From an uncultured Lachnospiraceae bacterium (GTDB lineage Bacteria > Bacillota > Clostridia > Lachnospirales > Lachnospiraceae): a stretch of DNA of 14,901 nucleotides. The translations under genes and the position numbers were made by a program. The stretch spans positions 38,219 to 53,119 of the forward strand of contig CAJUQZ010000009.1 of assembly GCA_910588755.1 (NCBI GenBank), written 5' to 3'. This document shows, piece after piece, positions 1 to 6,638 of the stretch. The notes below the pieces were generated by a model that did no database searches, was not told the DNA's origin, and saw nothing but the letters and a program-made list of their open reading frames with translations. The stretch's first letter is position 1. Each line of letters starts with the position of its first letter.

Positions 1-1
1 C

Positions 2-622
2 CACCTAAAGGGGCGTATCGACGATTTCGTTGTCCTGAAGGGAATCGAGTACGACACGATCGATGCAGGACACATCCTCGTGATTCTGCCGGAACATGTC
101 AAGCTGCTCTTAATGGAATGCCGCGGACTTCCTGTGAGGGTTCTCATAGATGTCGTACATAGGCATGGCGGTATCCTTGGGCCGGCACATCCCTGTGGCG
201 AGCGCCACCTAAGCTTCACACGCACGCGCGCCTACAGGAAAAACCCTGACATTATGAAACATTTCGATTTTGTGGAGGCATTTAACGCCTGTGAATCACA
301 GGAGTCTAATTCCGAGGCACGCCAGCTTGCACTGCGCTACAATCTGCCGATGTTTGGCGGAAGCGACTCACACCATCCGGACTGTGTGGGAACGGCCTAC
401 ACAGAGCTAAAGGAGCCCATCACAACCGAGTCAGAATTGATCGGGTACATCAGCAAAAAGGGCGTCACAAACTACGGCGGGGAATATTACCAGGGCACTG
501 TAAAGGGCAAGATTGGCATATTTAATCATGTTTTGGTAGAAGGTTTCTGGTTTTACAACCACTTTGCAAGCATGTACCGCTATCACAAAAGGAAGCTTGC
601 ATTGTCACTCTTAAATCATTGA
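2..622 (+). CDS. PHP-domain metal-dependent phosphoesterase, 3' part (5' end outside window)
   Basis: The reading frame is open to the left edge, so this is the C-terminal 206 residues of a longer protein. Visible metal-site motifs of the PHP (polymerase and histidinol phosphatase) fold are GIEY (Glu at fragment residue 16), GHIL (His 24), AHP (His 63) and GSDSH (Asp 122, His 124). This order fits the second half of a PHP domain with the PHP-associated C-terminal segment. Such enzymes are usually cytoplasmic, metal-dependent phosphoesterases. The substrate cannot be told from sequence, and nothing here separates nucleotide from sugar-phosphate or histidinol-phosphate activity. A later GTG at 80 is in frame, but homology clearly continues upstream of it. 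It is the only plus-strand gene and converges on the cheD unit across a shared terminator. Confidence 0.85.
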   Translation, partial: HLKGRIDDFVVLKGIEYDTIDAGHILVILPEHVKLLLMECRGLPVRVLIDVVHRHGGILGPAHPCGERHLSFTRTRAYRKNPDIMKHFDFVEAFNACESQESNSEARQLALRYNLPMFGGSDSHHPDCVGTAYTELKEPITTESELIGYISKKGVTNYGGEYYQGTVKGKIGIFNHVLVEGFWFYNHFASMYRYHKRKLALSLLNH

Positions 623-655
623 ATACAGAATATATGTTCTATTTGTAAATCACAT

Positions 656-695
656 AAAACAGGCAGGGAAAACGGATTTGTCCCCTGCCTGTTTT
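656..695. terminator. Bidirectional intrinsic terminator
   Basis: A perfect 13-bp inverted repeat pairs 656-668 (AAAACAGGCAGGG) with 683-695 (CCCTGCCTGTTTT) across a 14-nt loop. The GC-rich core is flanked by an A-run on the left and a T-run on the right, so it can terminate transcription in both directions. It lies between the convergent PHP gene and the small gene downstream of cheD. Confidence 0.88.
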
Positions 696-728
696 ATATT
701 GTATTATGAATTTATCTTCCCACAGCTT

Positions 729-926
729 TTAAAGCTCATGTTCTAATTTGAGACGGCTCGTGTGCATGTCCATCAGCTTATAGCGGTACGCATCATCTGT
801 AATCACCCGCTCTAAGGTGTCCATATCCCCCTCCTCGAGCAGGGTTTTGAGCAATTCATTGTAGCTTTTGATAATATTGCGCTCTAGAAGCTCCATCTCG
901 TTTAACTCCCTGTTTTCGTCCGCCAT
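729..926 (-). CDS. Small conserved-looking hypothetical protein, 65 aa
   Basis: The protein begins MADENRELNEMELLERNI and is rich in Glu, Leu and Lys, with no signal peptide, membrane segment or Cys motif. It should be soluble and largely helical, possibly a short coiled coil. I do not recognise the family. The ATG at 926 is chosen because a strong Shine-Dalgarno (GGGAGG, complement of 935-940) lies 8 nt upstream. An in-frame GTG at 959 has no such site and would overlap cheD. The gene starts 23 nt after the cheD stop codon and is followed by the bidirectional terminator, so it is the second and last gene of a cheD unit. A role linked to CheD is suggested by position only. Confidence 0.7.
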   Translation of the reverse strand: MADENRELNEMELLERNIIKSYNELLKTLLEEGDMDTLERVITDDAYRYKLMDMHTSRLKLEHEL

Positions 927-949
927 GTACCAAACCTCCCTTCCCGTCT

Positions 950-1468
950 TCATATCCACTTTTCCGCTTTGCCAGGCGTAAGAATCCGGAATGTGCCACT
1001 CCCCGGGGCAAACACGACGGTTCTAGGATAATGCTCTCCCACATCCGCAGCGAGTACCGGAATCTGTAATGCCGCCAGTTTTTTTGTCACCGCGGCCAGA
1101 TTTCTAGATGAGATATCCTGATCCTCCGGTATTGTGGCATTTTTGATCATGTGGGCCGCACCCGCAATCTTTGCCACAAGACGCTCCCGTCCAGCTCCCT
1201 GCAAAACCAGCGCCTTTATCATCTCGTCCAGACCGGAGTCCGCATATTTTGCCGCCACAAAAGACTCTGCACCCACCACGCCTGCACTGTGCTCCGGAAG
1301 CATGACATGCAATAATCCACCCACACCTGTCTGCGTATCCCACACCGCCACGCCTACGCATGACCCCAAATCTTTGGTTATCAGCCGCTGTTCTCCCCTG
1401 GAGGTCTTGTAATCACCCATATTTACAAGAATCATGCTCTCCAACTCCGCCACCGTAAATGTTGCCAC
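950..1468 (-). CDS. cheD: Chemoreceptor glutamine deamidase CheD
   Basis: CheD deamidates specific glutamines of methyl-accepting chemotaxis proteins and, in Firmicutes, also interacts with CheC in adaptation. The 172-aa product carries the family core LGSCVGVAVWD followed by GGLLHVMLP. The catalytic triad is visible as Cys37, His54 and Thr31, with the same mutual spacing as Cys27, His44 and Thr21 of Thermotoga CheD. The C-terminal part (KIAGAAHMI, SRNLAAV, ADVGEHYPRTVVF) also fits. The GTG start at 1468 is chosen over an upstream in-frame GTG at 1507 because AGGAGG lies 7 nt before it. No other chemotaxis gene is in the window, so this is a solitary cheD. It is transcribed from its own promoter and followed by a small unknown gene. 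Confidence 0.92.
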   Translation of the reverse strand: MATFTVAELESMILVNMGDYKTSRGEQRLITKDLGSCVGVAVWDTQTGVGGLLHVMLPEHSAGVVGAESFVAAKYADSGLDEMIKALVLQGAGRERLVAKIAGAAHMIKNATIPEDQDISSRNLAAVTKKLAALQIPVLAADVGEHYPRTVVFAPGSGTFRILTPGKAEKWI

Positions 1469-1475
1469 CCTTACA

Positions 1476-1481
1476 CCTCCT
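1476..1481 (-). promoter_or_regulatory. Ribosome binding site of cheD
   Basis: A perfect AGGAGG on the minus strand, 7 nt upstream of the GTG at 1468. It decides the cheD start. Confidence 0.85.
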
Positions 1482-1556
1482 GCCAAAATGGACTCAACAC
1501 TGTACACTGTAAATCCACTTTTGCAAACAACTTACTCTAAAGAACCTTTGACTCTT

Positions 1557-1584
1557 ATTATACCAAATTTTTCCGCTGTTTCAA
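1557..1584 (-). promoter_or_regulatory. Sigma-A promoter with extended -10 for cheD
   Basis: On the minus strand, TTGAAA (1584-1579) is followed by a 16-bp spacer and TATAAT (1562-1557). A TG two bases before the -10 makes an extended -10 (TGGTATAAT). The predicted start is near 1550, about 80 nt before cheD. It lies downstream of fabT with no clear terminator between, so some read-through from the fab operon is possible. Confidence 0.65.
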
Positions 1585-1670
1585 GACCTGTATGGGTTTA
1601 CGATATAAAAAACTTCACATCCACCTCATCCCATCCCCTTTAAATCAAATAGGCGTCTTCACCGTGACAT

Positions 1671-2138
1671 TTAACAAGTAGTATCCTGCTGATCTTCCTC
1701 ATACTGTTTAAAAAACTGGTTGAGATTCAAAAGACACTTGATCATCACTTTCATCTCATCCTCATCAAGCCCTTTTACGACTGCCTTAATCATATTCTGA
1801 TGAAATCCCCGATGGTGGTAAAAGGCCTTTTTCCCCTTCTGGGTGAGCACCACCAGCACGACACGTTTATCCGTCGTACTGCGCTCCCGCGTGATGTATC
1901 CCTTATCCTCGAGGCTGTTCATGTTGGTGGTGAGGGTGCCCACGGTCACATCAAGACGTTTTGCAATATCTGACATTCTGCGCGGCTCCTCGATCCCAAT
2001 GGCCTCTATAATATGCATATCATTGTTCGTGATATCCTTATACTCTCCTGTAATGACTGCCTTCTCCTCAATGCTCATAACATTGTTAAAGAGTTTCACC
2101 AGCGTTTCATTCAGCTCCCTTCTCGTCGTCTTTTCCAT
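1671..2138 (-). CDS. fabT: MarR-family regulator, FabT-like repressor of fatty acid synthesis
   Basis: The 155-aa protein has a MarR-type winged helix-turn-helix. The HTH spans about residues 55-77 (MSDIAKRLDVTVGTLTTNM) and the wing about 82-100 (ERSTTDKRVVLVVLTQKG), with dimerisation helices at both ends. MarR proteins inside fab clusters of Firmicutes are typically FabT, which binds TTTGA-N3-TCAAA-type palindromes with acyl-ACP as corepressor. The ATG at 2138 follows GAGAGG by 8 nt; a GTG at 2147 is the alternative. The gene lies 74 nt after fabH as the last gene of the operon, whereas in many relatives it is the first. The FabT-box-like array at the acpP promoter makes an autoregulatory loop likely. 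Assignment as FabT rather than another MarR rests on motif plus context. Confidence 0.82.
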   Translation of the reverse strand: MEKTTRRELNETLVKLFNNVMSIEEKAVITGEYKDITNNDMHIIEAIGIEEPRRMSDIAKRLDVTVGTLTTNMNSLEDKGYITRERSTTDKRVVLVVLTQKGKKAFYHHRGFHQNMIKAVVKGLDEDEMKVMIKCLLNLNQFFKQYEEDQQDTTC

Positions 2139-2212
2139 GAACTTCACCTCTCATTTCCACCACACTGAAAGTCCCAAGTACAACACTGCCTATAAAGCCT
2201 TGAAAGTATGTA

Positions 2213-3208
2213 TCACCACACCAGTATGCTGGCCCCATACGTCAGCCCCGCCCCAAAGCCTGACAGCACCAGCCTGTCACCTTCCTTGATGCGTCCGCCG
2301 CGGTTCCACTCGTCTAACAGTACCGGTATCGTCGCGGAGGACATGTTTCCGATTTTGTGAATATTCATCGGAAATTTTGCGATGTCCGCTTTCAGCCGCT
2401 TAGCGACCGACTCGATGATGCGCACATTGGCCTGATGCAGCACAAACCAGTCCACGTCCGCCACCGCAAGCCCCGTCTTGTCCAGCGCTTCCTGGATACA
2501 GGCCGGCACCTGCTTTGTGGCAAACTTGTAGACTTCCTGTCCGTCCATATAAATATACGGGCTTTGCGTCTGTTTCTGCGAAGTAAAGGCGTTGTTCACG
2601 GCCCGTTCCGCACAGGAGAGCACCATCCCCTTTGCGCCGTCCGCCCCCTGCACCATGCACTCCATGCCTGCCCTGCGCCCGTTGCCGCGGACCATCTCAT
2701 CCGCTGACGCTTCCACAAACACAGCACCCGCGCCATCGCCAAACAGAATACATGTTCCCCTATCACTCCAGTCCACGAGTTTTGAGAGCACTTCGCTGCC
2801 TACGACCAGCGCGTTTTTGTAGAGGCCGGTATGCAGATACGCATAGGCCGTGTTGAGCGCGAACAGGAACCCCGAACAAGCAGCGTTCAAGTCAAACGCG
2901 ACCGCGCCGGACGCTCCGATCATGGCCTGAACCTGGCAGGCGCAGCACGGCAGCAGCAGCTCCGGCGAGCATGTGGCAACCAGTATCAGGTTTACCTCAT
3001 CCGCCGTCTTTCCCGCCATCTCAAGCGCCTTTCTACACGCGTCCGCCGCCAGTGTGGACACCGTCTCCCCGTCGGAGATCCTGCGCTCCGCAATCCCCGT
3101 CCGCTTCTGAATCCACTCATCGGAGGTCTCCACAAGCTTTTCCAGGTCAAAATTTGTCACTTTTCTTTCCGGCAGCGCACTGCCTGTGCCGGTTATTTTC
3201 ATTGTCAT
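2213..3208 (-). CDS. fabH: Beta-ketoacyl-ACP synthase III
   Basis: This enzyme starts fatty acid synthesis by condensing an acyl-CoA with malonyl-ACP. At 331 aa it has the normal family length. The catalytic triad is visible: Cys111 in NAACSGF, His258 in LHQAN and Asn288 in KIGNMSSAT. GDGAGA and the C-terminal GFGAGLTYGA are also typical. The start ATG overlaps the stop of the preceding FabK-like gene by 4 nt (ATGA), which suggests translational coupling. GGAGG lies about 10 nt upstream, inside that gene. One oddity is the PCCAC segment (Cys88, 89, 91), where the family usually has a Ser/Thr-containing PSTAC-like sequence. fabH normally opens fab operons but here is next to last. Confidence 0.95.
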   Translation of the reverse strand: MTMKITGTGSALPERKVTNFDLEKLVETSDEWIQKRTGIAERRISDGETVSTLAADACRKALEMAGKTADEVNLILVATCSPELLLPCCACQVQAMIGASGAVAFDLNAACSGFLFALNTAYAYLHTGLYKNALVVGSEVLSKLVDWSDRGTCILFGDGAGAVFVEASADEMVRGNGRRAGMECMVQGADGAKGMVLSCAERAVNNAFTSQKQTQSPYIYMDGQEVYKFATKQVPACIQEALDKTGLAVADVDWFVLHQANVRIIESVAKRLKADIAKFPMNIHKIGNMSSATIPVLLDEWNRGGRIKEGDRLVLSGFGAGLTYGASILVW

Positions 3209-4239
3209 TGAGAAAATTCCTCCATTATATCGGCTACGGTCTCGATATGGTCGGCCCTATAGGCGTTGCGCCCGCAGAATATCAATCCCTCGCCGAGATT
3301 CCCTTCCACCGCATTGATCAGCGCCTCCGTGATGCAATAGGGCGCCGTGTCGGGCTTACAGGTCGTGATGCACTGCCGGCATCCCCTCATAAAACGCTCA
3401 CCCGCCGCTACCTTGTCCAGAAACGCGTTGTGGATCGCGCGCCCCGGCATTCCCACCGGACTTTTGACGATGACGATGTCCTCCTGCTTCGCGTCGATAT
3501 ACGCCTGCTTGTAGGCATCGGAGGCATCACACTCCCTGGTGGTCACAAAGCGCGTAGCGATCTGAACGCCCCTGGCCCCCATCGCAAGATAGTGCTCCAT
3601 ATCCCCGCGCTCATAGACGCCGCCCGCCACCACGACTGGTGTCTCAAGCTCGTCCGCAAGGTCTATGATGGCCTTTACCTCATCGTCATAATTTTTTTCG
3701 TTTGTTACCGTATACGCGTCTATGTCCTCCCTGGAAAAGCCCAGATGACCGCCCGCCAGGGGGCCCTCGACCACGACGAGATCCGGCTTCCTGTCATACT
3801 TTTTCTTCCAGTGTTTTGCGATCACATGCAGGGCCTTCCTGCTGGAAACGATGGGCGCAATCTTTGCATCGCCCGCAAGCTCAGGAAGTGTCATGGGCAG
3901 TCCCGCGCCGGATATGATGAGGTCAACGCCTGCTGCCACCGCCGCCTTGACATAATCCTCATACCGCCTTGTCACCACCATGATATTGACGCCGATAATA
4001 CCGCCTTTTGCCGCCGCGCGCGCCTTTTTGATCTCCTCGCCCACCGCCCTTAAATTGCACTCTATCGGATGCCTGCCAAAATCAGGATCGCGAAAGCCGA
4101 TCTGGGCTGTCGAGATCACGCCCACCCCGCCCGCCGCTGCCACGGCCCCGGCCAGTCCCGACAGACTCACACCGACACCCATTCCGCCCTGTACCACAGG
4201 AACACGTGCACACAGATCACCTATCCTCAACTCATTCAT
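3205..4239 (-). CDS. FabK-like / nitronate monooxygenase-family FMN flavoprotein
   Basis: A 344-aa TIM-barrel flavoprotein of the 2-nitropropane dioxygenase/FabK superfamily. It shows the N-terminal VVQGGMGVGVSLSGLA loop, GPLAGGHLGF with the family His (His165), and VVVAGGV and GARGVQIATRF for FMN phosphate binding. Unlike canonical FabK it has about 50 more C-terminal residues with a Cys cluster, Cys287-x2-Cys290-x3-Cys294-x7-Cys302. The ribosome binding site AGGAG overlaps the accDA stop codon, and the 3' end overlaps fabH, so it is embedded in the operon. It could be a second enoyl-ACP reductase, a nitronate-detoxifying enzyme or a different flavin oxidoreductase. It is commonly annotated as nitronate monooxygenase, but the operon position favours a lipid role (inference). 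Confidence 0.85.
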   Translation of the reverse strand: MNELRIGDLCARVPVVQGGMGVGVSLSGLAGAVAAAGGVGVISTAQIGFRDPDFGRHPIECNLRAVGEEIKKARAAAKGGIIGVNIMVVTRRYEDYVKAAVAAGVDLIISGAGLPMTLPELAGDAKIAPIVSSRKALHVIAKHWKKKYDRKPDLVVVEGPLAGGHLGFSREDIDAYTVTNEKNYDDEVKAIIDLADELETPVVVAGGVYERGDMEHYLAMGARGVQIATRFVTTRECDASDAYKQAYIDAKQEDIVIVKSPVGMPGRAIHNAFLDKVAAGERFMRGCRQCITTCKPDTAPYCITEALINAVEGNLGEGLIFCGRNAYRADHIETVADIMEEFSQ

Positions 4240-4250
4240 TATCCAGTCTC

Positions 4251-6029
4251 CTAAAATTTTCTGAAACGCTCATAGCGTTCACCTGCAATCTGCTCCCCGC
4301 TCTTCCCGTCATATTTCTCCAGAAATTCCTTGATGTGCTCCTTCATGTAGCCGCCGATTGCCGCCGCTGTCTTCTTGTCTGCGCCGCCAAACTCCGGGAT
4401 AATGCGCTCGATCACACCAAGCCGCTTTAAGTCCTGCGCGGTAATGTTCATGACCTCGCTCGCCTCCTGCGCCCTGTTGGAATCCTTCCATAATATAGAG
4501 GCAAATCCCTCCGGCGAAAGTATCGAGTACGTCGCGTTCTCCATCATCCACACTTCATTGCCAACCGCTGTCGCAAGCGCGCCGCCGCTGCCACCCTCCC
4601 CGATCAGGATACAGAGCACTGGCACTTTCAGCCCCGACATTTCGAGCAGGTTTCTTGCAATCGCCTCCCCCTGTCCGCGCTCCTCCGCCTCGAGGCCGCA
4701 GAACGCGCCGGACGTATTGACAAAACTGATGATCGGACGGTTGAATTTCTCTGCCTGCTTCATCAGGCGAAGCGCCTTGCGGTAGCCCTCCGGGAGCGGC
4801 ATACCGAAGTTTCTCTCCTGACACTCTTTGAAGTCCTTCCCCTTGATGTCCGCCACGACTGTCACCGGCTGCCCCTCAAGAAACGCGATGCCGCCAATCA
4901 GCGCCTTGTCGTCCGAAAAGCCCCTGTCGCCGTGCGCCTCAACAAAAATGTCAAAGATACTGTCCATATAGTCCAGCGCAGACGGGCGCTCCACCTGCCG
5001 GACGGCCTTGACCTTCTCCCACGCGCTGCGCGGCCTGGACTTCCACGACTGTTCTTTTAACTCCTCGCTGAGCTCAAAATGAAAATCCGAATCCACGCCA
5101 AAATCCGCGTATGTATTTTTGCCTGTGCCCTGGTGAGACTTGATCAGAAAACGGATCGTCTTCTTTAAATTCTCACGGAGCACAATGCCGTCCACAAAAC
5201 CGTGCTCCACTAAAAACTCCGCTGTCTGGAATCCCTCGGGAAGCTCCTGTCCAATCGTCTGCTTGATGACTCTTGGCCCCGCAAAGCCAATCAGCGCACC
5301 CGGCTCCGCCATAATCACATCGCCAAGCATCGCAAAGCTCGCCGTCACGCCGCCTGTCGTGGGATCTGTGAGAATCGTGCAGTACAATAGCCCGGCATCG
5401 CCGTGCTTCCTGATCGCAGCCGAAGTCTTTGCCATCTGCATCAGAGAGACGATTCCCTCCTGCATCCTCGCGCCGCCGGAGCAGCAGAACAGAAATACCG
5501 GAAGCTTTAGCTCTGTCGCGCGCTCAATCGCCTTTGTGATCTTCTCGCCCACGACATGCCCCATGCTCGCCATCATAAAACGGGAATCGCATACGCCAAG
5601 GACAATATCATCGCCAAACACCTTGCAGCGCCCGACGGTGACAGCCTCATTCAGTCCGGTCTTCTCCCGCGCCGCCGCGAGTTTATCCTCATAGCCCTCA
5701 TAGTTGAGGGGATTGCTGACCTCCATGTCCTCAAACCACGGCTCAAAGCTCTTCGCGTCAGCGACCATGCGGATACGGTTGTTGGTCTTCACCCTGAAAT
5801 AGCCGCCGCACTCATAGCAGACATACTTTCTCCTGACGACGCGCGCGCGTTCTACCATTTTGCCGCACTTAGGACACTTGACAAGGCCTGTGTCTTCCTT
5901 CTTCTGCGCCGCTATCTCCTCCGCATCCACCTGCACATCCTCTGATTTATTTTTCAGCTTTTCCTCCAGCTTATTGTACAAATTGACGGGAAATCTTCTT
6001 CCAGTCCTGATATGTTGTGATTTGTCCAT
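4251..6029 (-). CDS. accDA: Fused acetyl-CoA carboxylase carboxyltransferase, beta-alpha (AccD-AccA)
   Basis: This 592-aa protein joins two subunits that are separate in most bacteria. Residues 50-305 are AccD, with a zinc ribbon (Cys52-x2-Cys55, Cys71-x2-Cys74) and FCCSGGARMQEG and TDPTTGGV oxyanion/acyl-CoA segments. Residues about 315-592 are AccA (SALDYMDSIFD, HGDRGF, NTSGAFCG, GEGGSGGALA). It transfers carboxyl from carboxybiotin to acetyl-CoA to make malonyl-CoA. The reading frame is continuous through the junction near residues 305-320, so this is a true fusion and not an overlap. The ATG at 6029 is preferred over a TTG at 6035. AccB and AccC, needed as partners, are not encoded in the window. 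Confidence 0.93.
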   Translation of the reverse strand: MDKSQHIRTGRRFPVNLYNKLEEKLKNKSEDVQVDAEEIAAQKKEDTGLVKCPKCGKMVERARVVRRKYVCYECGGYFRVKTNNRIRMVADAKSFEPWFEDMEVSNPLNYEGYEDKLAAAREKTGLNEAVTVGRCKVFGDDIVLGVCDSRFMMASMGHVVGEKITKAIERATELKLPVFLFCCSGGARMQEGIVSLMQMAKTSAAIRKHGDAGLLYCTILTDPTTGGVTASFAMLGDVIMAEPGALIGFAGPRVIKQTIGQELPEGFQTAEFLVEHGFVDGIVLRENLKKTIRFLIKSHQGTGKNTYADFGVDSDFHFELSEELKEQSWKSRPRSAWEKVKAVRQVERPSALDYMDSIFDIFVEAHGDRGFSDDKALIGGIAFLEGQPVTVVADIKGKDFKECQERNFGMPLPEGYRKALRLMKQAEKFNRPIISFVNTSGAFCGLEAEERGQGEAIARNLLEMSGLKVPVLCILIGEGGSGGALATAVGNEVWMMENATYSILSPEGFASILWKDSNRAQEASEVMNITAQDLKRLGVIERIIPEFGGADKKTAAAIGGYMKEHIKEFLEKYDGKSGEQIAGERYERFRKF

Positions 6030-6036
6030 CGTCAAA

Positions 6037-6042
6037 CCTCCT
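6037..6042 (-). promoter_or_regulatory. Ribosome binding site of accDA
   Basis: GAGGAGG-type site on the minus strand (GAGGAGGTTTG), 7 nt before the ATG at 6029. It supports that start over the upstream TTG. Confidence 0.8.
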
Positions 6043-6059
6043 CACTGTCTATACATTGT

Positions 6060-6135
6060 CCTTCGCCTGCCGCAAAAAACCGTTATTCGTCCTCCACAAA
6101 AAATGGTCTTCTACTTTCCTCTGCCCGCCGCAAAA
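6060..6135 (-). repeat. Imperfect direct repeat in the fabZ-accDA spacer
   Basis: Two 18-nt copies, 6060-6077 (CCTTCGCCTGCCGCAAAA) and 6118-6135 (CCTCTGCCCGCCGCAAAA), match at 15 of 18 positions and are 58 bp apart. A weaker related block (CCTCCACAAAAAA) lies about midway, and a fourth (CTTCCGGCATAAA) lies near 6148. This suggests a decayed tandem repeat of about 29 bp filling the 135-nt spacer. Its function is unknown. Confidence 0.5.
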
Positions 6136-6164
6136 TCTGTCTTTCTTCTTCCGGCATAAACACA

Positions 6165-6596
6165 TTACTCCCCGATTGCAAACATTAGTTCTGCTTTGCA
6201 TGCCACTTTGCCGTCCACCGTGGCGACGGCCTCCCCGACACCGATTGGGCCTTTTACTTTGGTGATCTTCGTCTCGAGCATCAGCACATCGCCCGGGAGC
6301 ACTTTCTGCTTGAACCGCGCCTTGTTGATTCCCGCAAAGTAAGCAGTTTTACCCTTCCACTCCGGCAGTCCGAGCAGCGCGACTGCGCCGACCTGCGCGA
6401 GCGCCTCCACGATCAGCACGCCCGGCATGACGGGATTTCCCGGAAAATGTCCTGCAAAATACGGCTCGTTAAAGCTCACGCACTTTTTTCCGACCGCCCT
6501 TGCGCCCTCCTCAAGTTCTTCGATGGTGTCAATCAGCATGAACGGATGTCTGTGCGGAATGATATCCATGATTTCCTTCGCTGTATAAACTGACAT
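6165..6596 (-). CDS. fabZ: 3-hydroxyacyl-ACP dehydratase FabZ
   Basis: A 143-aa hotdog-fold dehydratase that removes water from 3-hydroxyacyl-ACP in the elongation cycle. The catalytic pair is His50 in YFAGHFPGNPVMPG and Glu64 in IVEALAQ. The N-terminal IMDIIPHRHPFMLID is a strong family match. The ATG at 6596 lies 6 nt after AAGGTG; a GTG at 6605 is the alternative and would add three residues. The spacer from the fabF stop is 42 nt, leaving no room for accB, which often sits between fabF and fabZ in related operons. Confidence 0.95.
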   Translation of the reverse strand: MSVYTAKEIMDIIPHRHPFMLIDTIEELEEGARAVGKKCVSFNEPYFAGHFPGNPVMPGVLIVEALAQVGAVALLGLPEWKGKTAYFAGINKARFKQKVLPGDVLMLETKITKVKGPIGVGEAVATVDGKVACKAELMFAIGE

Positions 6597-6638
6597 ATGT
6601 GTCACCTTTTTCCTTCTATTATTTTGTTCCTGCGATTC

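Noticed and set aside
1585..1670. Intrinsic terminator after fabT
   Set aside because: Only a tiny TCACGGTGA symmetry and an unlinked T-run are present; no stem long enough to call.
2971..4053. Long plus-strand open frame of 360 codons opposite fabH and the FabK-like gene
   Set aside because: It is antisense to two well-supported genes, has low-complexity Arg/His/Pro composition and no recognisable domain; it is a codon-bias shadow of GC-rich minus-strand genes.
6597..6638. Degraded accB between fabF and fabZ
   Set aside because: The spacer is 42 nt and contains no biotinyl (MKM) motif in any frame, so nothing of accB remains.
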